Origin: an uncultured Collinsella sp. | GTDB lineage: Bacteria; Actinomycetota; Coriobacteriia; Coriobacteriales; Coriobacteriaceae | Direction: 5' to 3' | DNA: 12,763 bases | NCBI GenBank assembly: GCA_900757205.1 | Contig: CAAENA010000003.1 | Coordinates: 1-12,763, forward strand | Part shown: positions 6,235-12,763 of the stretch, in pieces | Numbering within the stretch: position 1 is the stretch's first letter | How the letters are laid out: every line of letters begins with the position of its first letter | Translations under genes and position numbers: made by a program | Notes under the pieces: model-generated | The model's input: the letters and a program-made list of their open reading frames with translations, nothing else | What the model was told of the DNA's origin: nothing | The model's database searches: none

Positions 6235-6753
6235 TTACGCCTCAACGCGACGATACGTCACGAACTCATAATCGAGGCCTTCGTCACCCTCGCCCGCAGC
6301 AATCGTGGCAACCCCTTCGCGCCGCGCAACTTCCCACGCGGGATCGGCGTCCAAGTCGGGAAAGTACGTGTCCACGGGATGGACGCAGTGGTTATGCGTG
6401 ACCTCGGCCTCCACGCAGTACGGCAAAAACTGCCGATAGACATCGCCGCCGCCGATCACCCAGGCAACGGGCTCATCGGCAACCGCGGCGAGCGCCTCGC
6501 CGATACTATGCACCACGTCGACACCTTCGGGCGAAAAATCCTCGTCGCGCGTGAGCACGATATTGCGACGATTCTTGAGCGGCCGTGCGCCGGGAAAACT
6601 CAGCAGGGTCTTGCGCCCCATAATAACCGGGCAACCTTTGGTGCACGCCACAAAATGACGCATGTCGGCACGGTTGGACACCACCATGTCGCCCTCGCAC
6701 CCAATACCCCAGTCATCGCACACGGCGACAATGGCAGAAAGCTTACACGTCAT
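6235..6753 (-). CDS. folA: Dihydrofolate reductase
   Basis: It reduces dihydrofolate to tetrahydrofolate with NADPH, recycling the dihydrofolate released by the thymidylate synthase encoded just upstream. From ATG 6753 (172 residues) it has the AIVAVCDDWGIG start, the catalytic acid D30 in NRADMRHF, VIMGRKT (43-49), NIVLTRD and the NADPH-binding WVIGGGDVYRQFLP (98-111), and DTYFP (128-132). The usual P-W pair before the active-site helix (Pro21-Trp22 in E. coli) is replaced by V-V, so this is a divergent active-site edge; trimethoprim response cannot be inferred. The thyA stop TAG is followed at once by GTG 6762 and then ATG 6753. AGGTGA overlaps the thyA stop and is five bases before ATG 6753, so I chose that; translation is probably coupled to thyA. 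Confidence 0.93.
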   Translation of the reverse strand: MTCKLSAIVAVCDDWGIGCEGDMVVSNRADMRHFVACTKGCPVIMGRKTLLSFPGARPLKNRRNIVLTRDEDFSPEGVDVVHSIGEALAAVADEPVAWVIGGGDVYRQFLPYCVEAEVTHNHCVHPVDTYFPDLDADPAWEVARREGVATIAAGEGDEGLDYEFVTYRRVEA

Positions 6754-6762
6754 GCGCGTCAC

Positions 6763-7611
6763 CTACACCGCAATGGGGATGTTCTTGACCTGCGGGCCGT
6801 GCTCATAGCCCTCGACAATCAGGTCGTTGGTCGTAAACGCATAGAAGTCATGCACATCGGGGCTAAGCGTTACCTTAGGCGCGGCAAACTGCGGACGCTC
6901 GATAAGCTCCCGGACGATATCGACATGACGGTCGTAAATGTGGGCATCGGCAATCACATGCAGCAACTCGCCGGGAATCATATCGACCGACTGCGCGACC
7001 ATCATCAGCAAAATGGCGTACTGGCACACATTCCAGTTGTTCGCAGCCAAAATGTCCTGGCTGCGCTGGTTGAGAATCATGTTGAGCGTCGGTTTATCAT
7101 CCTGCGGGCGCTGCGTCACGTTATACGTCACGCTGTAGGCGCACGGATACAGGTGCATCTCGGACAGGTCGCTAAACACGTAGGTATTCGTCATAATGCG
7201 GCGGCTGTACGGCGTATTCTTGAGGTCGTACAGCACGCGATCCATCTGATCGAAGTCACCCTCGGCATAATGGCTCTTCTGCCCAATCTGATACCCGTAG
7301 GCCTTGCCGATGGAGCCGGTCTCGTCGGCCCACTCATCCCAAATATGACTGTTGAGGTCATGCACGTTATTGGACTTCTTTTGATAGATCCATAGGATCT
7401 CATCCATGGCAGATTTGAGGGCCGTGCGACGCAGGGTAAGCGCCGGAAACTCCTCACGCAGGTCGTAGCGGGCCGTGACGCCAAAGTTTTTAATGGTATA
7501 GGCAGGGGTGCCGTCCTCCCACACCGGGCGGACCTTTTGGCCCTCGGTGGTGGTGCCATGGTCCAGAATATCGCGGCACATGGTTACAAACTGTTGATCA
7601 GCCTTGCTCAT
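6763..7611 (-). CDS. thyA: Thymidylate synthase (ThyA type)
   Basis: It methylates dUMP to dTMP using methylenetetrahydrofolate, giving dihydrofolate. From ATG 7611 the protein is 282 residues, close to the usual 264-280. Landmarks are FPALTLRRTALKSAMDEILW (55-74), SHIWDEWA (88-95), the catalytic Cys157 in HLYPCAYSVTY, and the nucleotide-binding QRSQDILAANNWNVCQYA (182-199). Then come ADAHIYDRHV (221-230) and the C-terminal IPIAV, the mobile tail that closes on the folate. The start follows AGGAGGG by three to four bases. The frame stays open upstream to 8181, but that part is antisense to the DUF134 gene. It is divergent from that gene across 166 bases that contain two palindromic operator-like sites. 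Confidence 0.96.
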   Translation of the reverse strand: MSKADQQFVTMCRDILDHGTTTEGQKVRPVWEDGTPAYTIKNFGVTARYDLREEFPALTLRRTALKSAMDEILWIYQKKSNNVHDLNSHIWDEWADETGSIGKAYGYQIGQKSHYAEGDFDQMDRVLYDLKNTPYSRRIMTNTYVFSDLSEMHLYPCAYSVTYNVTQRPQDDKPTLNMILNQRSQDILAANNWNVCQYAILLMMVAQSVDMIPGELLHVIADAHIYDRHVDIVRELIERPQFAAPKVTLSPDVHDFYAFTTNDLIVEGYEHGPQVKNIPIAV

Positions 7612-7645
7612 TGACCCTCCTGTCAGTTGCCTATAAGCGAGATTC

Positions 7646-7651
7646 ATTGTA
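7646..7651 (-). promoter_or_regulatory. Candidate -10 box for thyA-folA
   Basis: TACAAT on the - strand lies 34 bases before the thyA ATG, a sensible distance. No good -35 box stands 16-18 bases upstream; the sequence there is GC-rich. It could be an activator-dependent or weak promoter. Low confidence. Confidence 0.25.
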
Positions 7652-7694
7652 GCCCAGGCGCACGCGGCCCCACAGCCCAAACATAAGCCCTTGT

Positions 7695-7714
7695 TTTCTG
7701 ACATATGCCAGAAA
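7695..7714. promoter_or_regulatory. Palindromic operator-like site 1, upstream of the DUF134 promoter
   Basis: TTTC-TGACATATGCCA-GAAA is a 20-bp palindrome with one mismatched pair. Its core (7699-7710) differs at one base from the perfect site at 7752-7763. It sits just upstream of the -35 box of the DUF134 gene and also upstream of thyA, so a bound protein could affect both directions. Confidence 0.5.
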
Positions 7715-7718
7715 TCTC

Positions 7719-7746
7719 TTGCGTAAATCTGCACGTTCGTTATTCT
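7719..7746 (+). promoter_or_regulatory. Promoter of the DUF134-NifX fusion gene
   Basis: The -35 box TTGCGT (7719-7724) and -10 box TATTCT (7741-7746) are 16 bases apart and predict a start near 7752-7755, inside operator-like site 2. The TTGACA at 7751-7756 looks like a better -35 box, but no -10 box lies before the ATG at the right distance. Confidence 0.5.
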
Positions 7747-7751
7747 ATTGT

Positions 7752-7763
7752 TGACATATGTCA
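7752..7763. promoter_or_regulatory. Palindromic operator-like site 2, over the predicted transcription start
   Basis: TGACATATGTCA is a perfect 12-bp palindrome. Its centre is 53 bp from the centre of site 1, about five helical turns, so both sites face the same side of the DNA. Covering the transcription start suggests repression, most simply autoregulation by the DUF134 protein encoded 15 bases downstream. Confidence 0.6.
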
Positions 7764-7777
7764 GATAAGGAGCACGT

Positions 7778-8542
7778 ATGGCAGGAAGACGCGAGAAATT
7801 GCGCCGTGTTGGGATCATCCCCGAATATCGCGGCTTTACCCCCGACGGCCTTGCCAGTGGAGACGCCATCGACATGACGGTCGACGAACTCGAGGTGCTG
7901 CGCCTGTGCGACCTGGAAGGCCTTAACCAAGAGGCAGTCGCACAGCAGATGGGCATCGCGCGCGCCACGGTGGCGGCTATTTGCAGCCGAGCGCATCGCA
8001 AGGTGGCAAACGCGTTGGTCAATGGTCGGGCGCTCATCATCGAAGGCGGCAATATCGCGTACTCCCCCATCACCACGACAACGGCCGCATGGCCAGCAAA
8101 GGGGGTCGGCACCATGAGGGTGGCAACCACGTACGACAATGGCAACATCTTTATGCACTTTGGCCGCAGCGAGCAGTTCAAGATCTACGACATTCAGGAC
8201 GGCAAGGTGCTCAACGAGCAGGTCGTGGGCACCGGCGGCACCGGCCACGGCGCACTTGCGGGCCTGCTCGCCAACGGCGGCGTGGACACGCTCATCTGCG
8301 GCGGCATCGGCGGAGGCGCTATCAACGCGCTTGCCCAAGCCGGCATCACGGTATACGCGGGTGCCCAAGGCAGCTGCGACGCTTGCGTCGAGGCCCTTAT
8401 CGCCGGCACGCTCGCACAGAACGGCGAGGCCACGTGCGGCTGCCACGGCCACGACCACGAGCACACTCACGAGCATGGCGATTCCTGCGGCTGCCACGGC
8501 CATCACGAGCACGAGGGCCACGAGGGCTGCGGCTGCCACTAA
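7778..8542 (+). CDS. DUF134 (UPF0251) DNA-binding domain fused to a NifX/NafY-like cofactor-binding domain with a His/Cys-rich tail
   Basis: The 254-residue protein has three parts. Residues 1-~95 are DUF134: MTVDELEVLRLCDLEGLNQE, then a helix-turn-helix-like AVAQQMGIARATVAAI and NALVNGRALIIEGG. This family resembles sigma-factor region 4 winged helices and is thought to bind DNA. A Thr-rich linker (98-112) leads to residues 113-~215, a dinitrogenase FeMo-cofactor (NifB/NifX/NafY) domain: MRVATTYDNGNIFMHFGRSEQFKIYDI, then LICGGIGGGAINAL and GAQGSCDACVEAL. Residues 220-254 hold 6 Cys and 12 His with CGCH three times (220-223, 237-240, 251-254), a likely metal-binding tail. No nitrogenase genes are near, so nitrogen fixation is not implied. 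AAGGAG stands five bases before the ATG. An internal SD (8098-8105) precedes ATG 8114 at residue 113. I infer a metal- or cluster-responsive autoregulator. Confidence 0.88.
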   Translation: MAGRREKLRRVGIIPEYRGFTPDGLASGDAIDMTVDELEVLRLCDLEGLNQEAVAQQMGIARATVAAICSRAHRKVANALVNGRALIIEGGNIAYSPITTTTAAWPAKGVGTMRVATTYDNGNIFMHFGRSEQFKIYDIQDGKVLNEQVVGTGGTGHGALAGLLANGGVDTLICGGIGGGAINALAQAGITVYAGAQGSCDACVEALIAGTLAQNGEATCGCHGHDHEHTHEHGDSCGCHGHHEHEGHEGCGCH

Positions 8543-8603
8543 CGGCACGGCACCGCGAGCTCGGGGCGCGACGCCAAACGCAACCCAACAAACAAAGCCA
8601 ACA

Positions 8604-8639
8604 GCAAAGGCCACCCGGTAGCTTCCGAGCGGCCTTTGC
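8604..8639. terminator. Bidirectional terminator between the DUF134-NifX gene and ffh
   Basis: GCAAAGGCC (8604-8612) and GGCCTTTGC (8631-8639) form a perfect 9-bp stem; CGG/CCG (8616-8618/8625-8627) can add an inner stem. It lies between two convergent genes, 61 bases after one stop and 23 bases after the other. T-runs are weak on both sides. Confidence 0.7.
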
Positions 8640-8662
8640 CATATCAAGCTGGAATTACAGCT

Positions 8663-10138
8663 CTATTTCTTATTGCGCATCTGCGCTTCCATCTGGCGCA
8701 GCAGCTCCATATCGGACTTGGGACCGCCCATTCCCAAGCCGCCCATGCCGCCCAGACCCATAGCATCCAGGCCGGGGATATTGGGCATGCGCATCTTCTT
8801 GCCCTTCTTACCCTTTTTGCCCTTTTTGCCGCCGGCCTGTGCCTGATTGGCCATCGTGCGCATGCGGCCCATCATCTTATTCATCTCGCCCCACTGCTTC
8901 ATAAGGCCGTTGACCTCGGTGGGGGTTACGCCGGCTCCCTTGGCAATGCGGGCGCGGCGCTGGCCGTTGATGATGGAGGGGCGCAGGCGTTCCTCCTTGG
9001 TCATCGACATAATGATGGCCTCGTTCTTGTCGAAGATGCCCTCGTCCAGGTTGCCGCCCATCTGGTTGAGCGCGCGCTGGCCACCGGGGAGCATGCCGAG
9101 AATGCCCTTCATGCCGCCCATCTTCTTAACGGCTTTCATCTGGTCGAGCATGTCGTTCATGGTAAAGCCCTCGCGCAGCATGCGCTCGGCGGCCTCGAGC
9201 TGCTCGGCATCGGCGGCCTCCTGGGCCTTCTCGATGATGCCGACGACGTCGCCCATGCCCAAGATTCGCTTGGCCATACGGTCGGGGTAGAACGGCTCCA
9301 GCGAATCGGGCTTCTCGCCCATGCTCACGAACTTGATGGGCTTGCCGGTCACCTGGCGCACGGAAAGCGCGCCGCCACCACGGGCATCGCCGTCGAGCTT
9401 GGAGATGATCACGCCGTCAAAGTCGGTGCGCTCGGCGAAGGTCGAGACGACGTTGACAATATCCTGGCCGGTCATGGCATCGACGACCATCAGCACCTGA
9501 TCGGGCTTGACGGCCTTCTTGATGTCCACGGCTTCCTGCATCATCTGCTCGTCGATCTGCAAACGACCGGCGGTATCGACGATGACCACGTCACGCAGGT
9601 GGTCGACGGCCTCCTGAATAGCGCCCTTGGCGATGTCGACCGGGTGTGCACCGTCGCCACGGAAGACCGGCACGCCGATCTCTCCGCCAAGCGTGGCTAG
9701 CTGGTCGGCTGCGGCGGGACGGTAGACGTCGCACGCGGCGAGCAGCGGCGAGCGGCCCTGCTTCTTGAGCAGGTAGGCCAGCTTTACGGCCGCCGTGGTC
9801 TTACCGGAGCCCTGCAGGCCCACGAGCATGATGACGTTGGGGATACGGTTGCTAAAGACGAGCTTGCTCTCGGTGGAGCCGAGCATCTCGGTGAGCTCGT
9901 CGAGCACGATCTTGACGACGTTTTGCGCCGGCGACAGCGACTCCATGACCTCTGCGGTCATGCAGCGCTCCTTGGTCTTGGCGACGAACTCCTTGACAAC
10001 CTTAAAGTTGACGTCGGCTTCGAGCAGCGCCATGCGAATATCGCGCATGGCCGAGGTGATGTCGGCCTCGGTCAGCTTACCCTTGCCGCGCAGGCGGTCA
10101 AATGTGTCATTGAGGCGATCGCTCAGAGAATCAAACAC
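8663..10138 (-). CDS. ffh: Signal recognition particle protein Ffh
   Basis: This is the SRP54-type GTPase that, with 4.5S/6S RNA, binds signal sequences of nascent membrane and secreted proteins and docks with FtsY. The N domain (1-~95) leads to the G domain: GLQGSGKTT (107-115), DVYRPAA (137-143), DTAGR (188-192), SKLDG (246-250, usually TKLDG). The Met-rich M domain (~300-430) contains the RNA-binding IINGQRRARIAKGAG (389-403). The C-terminus is a basic KKGKKGKKGKK run (438-448) followed by a Gly/Met-rich stretch ending MRNKK. At 491 residues it is somewhat longer than E. coli Ffh because of this tail. The start is GTG 10138, with AAGGAG six bases upstream, ten bases after the ftsY stop. 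It is the last gene of smc-ftsY-ffh. Confidence 0.97.
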   Translation of the reverse strand: MFDSLSDRLNDTFDRLRGKGKLTEADITSAMRDIRMALLEADVNFKVVKEFVAKTKERCMTAEVMESLSPAQNVVKIVLDELTEMLGSTESKLVFSNRIPNVIMLVGLQGSGKTTAAVKLAYLLKKQGRSPLLAACDVYRPAAADQLATLGGEIGVPVFRGDGAHPVDIAKGAIQEAVDHLRDVVIVDTAGRLQIDEQMMQEAVDIKKAVKPDQVLMVVDAMTGQDIVNVVSTFAERTDFDGVIISKLDGDARGGGALSVRQVTGKPIKFVSMGEKPDSLEPFYPDRMAKRILGMGDVVGIIEKAQEAADAEQLEAAERMLREGFTMNDMLDQMKAVKKMGGMKGILGMLPGGQRALNQMGGNLDEGIFDKNEAIIMSMTKEERLRPSIINGQRRARIAKGAGVTPTEVNGLMKQWGEMNKMMGRMRTMANQAQAGGKKGKKGKKGKKMRMPNIPGLDAMGLGGMGGLGMGGPKSDMELLRQMEAQMRNKK

Positions 10139-10148
10139 TAGTCACTCC

Positions 10149-11066
10149 TTAATTGGACTCGCCCACCAGGGCGCGGCAGAAATCTTTGGCATTGAACTCC
10201 TGTAGGTCATCGACCTGCTCGCCCACGCCCACGCGCAGAATCGGGAGCTTGAGCTTCTCGGCCACGGCCATGGCGATGCCGCCCTTTGCCGTACCGTCGA
10301 GCTTCGTCATGATGATACCGTCCAGACCCAGCGCCTCGTTAAACTCGAGCGCCTGGTTCAGACCGTTCTGGCCGGTGGCGGCATCGATCACAAGCACGAC
10401 CGAGACCGGCATGGGACCGGCGGCCATATTGGCGGCGCGCCTACGCGTCACGTTGACCACCTTGGCGAGCTCGCGCATGAGCTCGGGGCTCGTATGCAGA
10501 CGACCGGCGGTGTCGATAAGCACCAGGTCGCTGCCACGCCTGTCGGCCTCGTCGAGCACGTCGTAACAAACGCTCGCCGGGTCGGAGCCGCGGTCGCGCT
10601 TGATGACGGGAACACCGGCGCGCTGGCCCCACACATCGAGCTGCTCGATGGCGGCGGCGCGGAAGGTATCGGCCGAACCGATCACGACATTCTTGCCGCG
10701 GGAAGCCATGGCGCTCGCAATCTTGCCGACCGTCGTGGTCTTGCCGGCACCGTTGATGCCCACAAACAGCACGCAGCTCGGCGTATCGGAGAACGGATCG
10801 CGCTCGATGGGCACAAAGTGCTGCTCAAGCTGCTCGGCCAGAGCGCGGCGAAGCTGCGGAGCGGTCTTGAGGTTCTTCTTGGCTGCGGCATCGCGCAGGT
10901 CATCGGAGACCTGAATGGCGACCTCGGCACCCATGTCACCCATAACGAGGGTGTCCTCAAGGTCCTCCCAAAAGTCCTCGTCGACCTCGCCGCCAAAGTA
11001 GAAGACCTCGTTGAGGGCCTCGCGGCTGCGCTCAAGTCCGCGCGAGAGAGCGTCAAAGAATCCCAT
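10149..11066 (-). CDS. ftsY: SRP receptor FtsY
   Basis: This is the membrane-associated GTPase receptor that pairs with Ffh to deliver ribosome-nascent chain complexes to the translocon. In 305 residues it has a short N domain (1-~95) and a full G domain: GINGAGKTT (103-111), DTFRAAA (133-139), DTAGR (185-189) and TKLDGTAKGG (254-263). There is no long acidic A domain; the protein starts MGFFDALSRGLERSREAL, a short basic amphipathic helix likely to touch the membrane. The ATG shares a base with the smc stop (TAATG), which points to translational coupling. No strong Shine-Dalgarno sequence stands at normal distance (AAAGGT is 12 bases away). ffh follows ten bases after its stop. Confidence 0.96.
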   Translation of the reverse strand: MGFFDALSRGLERSREALNEVFYFGGEVDEDFWEDLEDTLVMGDMGAEVAIQVSDDLRDAAAKKNLKTAPQLRRALAEQLEQHFVPIERDPFSDTPSCVLFVGINGAGKTTTVGKIASAMASRGKNVVIGSADTFRAAAIEQLDVWGQRAGVPVIKRDRGSDPASVCYDVLDEADRRGSDLVLIDTAGRLHTSPELMRELAKVVNVTRRRAANMAAGPMPVSVVLVIDAATGQNGLNQALEFNEALGLDGIIMTKLDGTAKGGIAMAVAEKLKLPILRVGVGEQVDDLQEFNAKDFCRALVGESN

Positions 11067-12763
11067 TATGCATTCACGACCTTTCCGGTTTCGCGATCGA
11101 GTTTTTGCGAGACGACGCGACTGACGCCGTCGGCTTGCATCGAGACGCCATAGAGAACGTCAGCGTCCTCCATAGTACGGCGCTGATGCGAGATTACCAA
11201 GAGCTGCGTATCGGAACGCAGCACATCGAGGGCGCCGATGAGCTTGGACAGGTTGGCGTCGTCGAGCGCAGCCTCGACCTCGTCCAGCACATAGAACGGC
11301 ACCGTGCGCGTGCGGTACACGGCAAAGAGCAGGGCGAGTGCCGTCAGACTCTTCTCGCCGCCCGACATGAGCATCATCTTGGTGATGCGCTTGCCGCGCG
11401 GCTGCGCCACGACCTCGATACCCGTCTCGGCCGGATGCTCGGGATCGGTCATCTCCAGATGAGCCTGGCCACCCGGGAACAGCATAGCGAAGATCTCGCG
11501 GAAGTTCGCGTCGACCTTCTCAAACGTCACCAGAAACGCCTTGCGCATCTTGCGATCAATAGCCACCGTGATCTTGGTGAGCGCCTTACGCGCGCTCTCC
11601 AGATCGGCCAGCTGCTCCTCGATGTAGTCAGCGCGGCGCTTGAGCTGCTCGTACTCCTCCATGGCAACTTGGTTCACGGGACCAAGGTTGTTGATCTGGC
11701 GCACAAGCTGGTTGAGCTCGCGCTCGGCGGCATCGCGGTCCGTGGGCGCGGGAAGCATGAGCGCTTCCTCGAGTACCGTGTTGCCATCGGCGGTAATGGC
11801 CTTAATGGCGGCCTCTACCTGCACCTCGAGCTTGCCACGCGCGACCTTAAACTCGTTTTGCGTGGCGGTGGCGGTATCGACCTTCTCCTTAGCGCGGGCA
11901 ACCTCTGCCTTGGCATCCTCGATGGTCTTCTTGAGCGAAGCGGAGTCCGCCTCCTCCAGAGAGGCCTGGTCACGCAGACGCGCTGCCCAATCCGACGCGC
12001 GCTCCAGCAGGGCCGAATAGCGCTCGTGCATGGGATCGACGCGCAGGCGCAGCAGCTCGAGTGAGCGCGAGGCCTGGCGTGTTCCGCGGATACGGCGGTC
12101 GATGCCCTCCAGGCGATGCTCCAGATCGGGCACGCGGCCCTTCAGAGAACGAAGGCGCTCGCTCGTCTGGGCCAGGCGGACCTTGGCATCGGCGAGCTTG
12201 CCGGCGGCCTCGGAATCGTCACGGCGAACGCGGTCGAGTTCGTCGTTGGCTTCGGCAATCTGAAGGCCAAGATCGCTTGCCTGCGCTCGGGCCTCGTCAC
12301 GCGAGCGGGTGAGCTCGTCCACGCGCGGGCGCGCAGCGCGAACGGCCTCGGCGGCCTGCTCGCGGCGCTTGGAGATGCGCACGCGCTCGACCTCGGCGTT
12401 GTTGGCGCTTTGCTCCAGGCGGCCAATCTCGGAGAGCAGCGAGCGGCGCTCGCCCTCAAGACGGGCGATCTCGCCGGCGGCATCGCCCTCAGCGGCACGC
12501 GCCTCTTCGACGGCCGCATTGGCCTCGACGACCTGATCCGACACATGCTCAAACACAGCAGCCAGATCGGGCTCCAGGCCCTCCAGCTCGCGAATGCGAC
12601 GCTTGCGCTCCAAGGCACCCGACGCCTCGCCGGCGTCGAGGCCCACACGCACCAGGCCGCCGCAGGCGACGCGGGCGCCATCGGGGGTCACGTAAGTCAC
12701 GCCGTCAACGACAGGCGCGGCCAGCGCAGCCGCCAAGTCGTCGACAACGTAATAGCCGCCGAG
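11066..12763 (-). CDS. smc: Chromosome segregation protein SMC, C-terminal part (5' end outside the window)
   Basis: SMC dimers with ScpAB organise and separate the chromosome. About 565 residues are in the window, starting inside the hinge (LGGYYVVDDLAAAL, then VVDGVTYVTPDGARVACGG at the right edge). A long coiled coil follows, rich in E, R, A and L (~12,640 to ~11,560). The C-terminal ATPase head has the ABC signature MSGGEKSLTALALLF (around 11,327-11,371) and Walker B FYVLDEVEAALDD (around 11,255-11,293). The frame is open to the window edge, so the N-terminal Walker A half lies beyond it. The TTG at 12736 is internal and not a start. The stop overlaps the ftsY start by one base. Confidence 0.96.
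   Translation of the reverse strand, partial: LGGYYVVDDLAAALAAPVVDGVTYVTPDGARVACGGLVRVGLDAGEASGALERKRRIRELEGLEPDLAAVFEHVSDQVVEANAAVEEARAAEGDAAGEIARLEGERRSLLSEIGRLEQSANNAEVERVRISKRREQAAEAVRAARPRVDELTRSRDEARAQASDLGLQIAEANDELDRVRRDDSEAAGKLADAKVRLAQTSERLRSLKGRVPDLEHRLEGIDRRIRGTRQASRSLELLRLRVDPMHERYSALLERASDWAARLRDQASLEEADSASLKKTIEDAKAEVARAKEKVDTATATQNEFKVARGKLEVQVEAAIKAITADGNTVLEEALMLPAPTDRDAAERELNQLVRQINNLGPVNQVAMEEYEQLKRRADYIEEQLADLESARKALTKITVAIDRKMRKAFLVTFEKVDANFREIFAMLFPGGQAHLEMTDPEHPAETGIEVVAQPRGKRITKMMLMSGGEKSLTALALLFAVYRTRTVPFYVLDEVEAALDDANLSKLIGALDVLRSDTQLLVISHQRRTMEDADVLYGVSMQADGVSRVVSQKLDRETGKVVNA

Noticed and set aside
7751..7756. TTGACA as the -35 box of the DUF134 gene
   Set aside because: No -10 box lies 16-18 bases downstream before the ATG. 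The hexamer is explained by the palindrome TGACATATGTCA.
7612..8181. N-terminal extension of thyA upstream of ATG 7611
   Set aside because: The extension is antisense to the DUF134 gene and its promoter. The SD AGGAGGG and family length place the start at 7611.
8114..8542. Evidence for nitrogen fixation from the NifX-like domain
   Set aside because: NifX/NafY-like domains are common in non-fixing anaerobes, and no nifHDK, nifB or nifEN is in the window.
8636..9700. A 354-codon + strand frame opposite ffh
   Set aside because: It is a His/Leu-rich shadow of a fully supported ffh gene, with no recognisable domain.
1..12763. CRISPR arrays, rRNA or tRNA genes, phage structural genes, toxin-antitoxin pairs
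   Set aside because: A read of both strands found no spaced direct repeats, no tRNA cloverleaf and no matching protein families.

Overview
The window looks like chromosomal DNA of a GC-rich Gram-positive bacterium. It is most likely a coriobacterium close to Collinsella. That placement is inferred from the gene set, the codon choice, the frequent GTG/TTG starts and the style of the proteins; no search was run. About 95% of the sequence is ordinary core-type genes. The first ~750 bases are different: a patchwork of mobile-element debris next to an AT-rich gene tail.

Layout. (1) Positions 1-155 hold the AT-rich 3' end of an unrecognised gene on the + strand. (2) Positions 156-505 hold a hairpin, the right end of an IS3/IS150-type insertion sequence, and the last ~76 codons of its transposase (- strand). 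(3) About 606-746 encode the C-terminal tail of a serine site-specific recombinase (+ strand). It runs head-on into the 3' end of a DUF523/TudS-type gene (- strand, 676-1182), whose last ~16 codons are antisense to the recombinase. (4) ftsH (-), with a strong terminator, is divergent from a short cobO/btuR-type adenosyltransferase gene (+). (5) That gene converges on a MATE transporter gene (-); a perfect 10-bp inverted repeat holds both stop codons. (6) A TrmH/SpoU-type RNA methyltransferase gene (-) follows. (7) thyA and folA (-) form a tightly coupled dTMP/folate pair. (8) Divergent from thyA is a + strand gene for a DUF134 DNA-binding domain fused to a NifX/NafY-like domain with a His/Cys-rich tail. 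(9) smc (partial), ftsY and ffh (-) form a compact operon at the right end, linking chromosome organisation with SRP-dependent protein targeting.

How the genes fit together. thyA makes dTMP and dihydrofolate, and folA recycles the dihydrofolate; they are 9 bases apart and probably translationally coupled. smc stops in the first base of the ftsY start codon, and ffh begins 10 bases after ftsY, so SRP receptor and SRP GTPase are made together. The most interesting regulatory stretch is the 166-bp gap between thyA and the DUF134 fusion gene. Two near-identical TGACATATGYCA palindromes, 53 bp apart centre to centre, bracket a recognisable promoter. This suggests autoregulation by the DUF134 domain, perhaps in response to a metal or Fe-S cluster bound by the C-terminal half. 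An internal Shine-Dalgarno sequence and ATG could also yield the NifX-like half as a separate protein.

I found no CRISPR array, tRNA, rRNA or riboswitch, and no clearly novel multi-gene defence or mobile system. The best candidates for something under-described are the DUF134-NifX fusion with its operators and the recombinase scar in the DUF523 gene.
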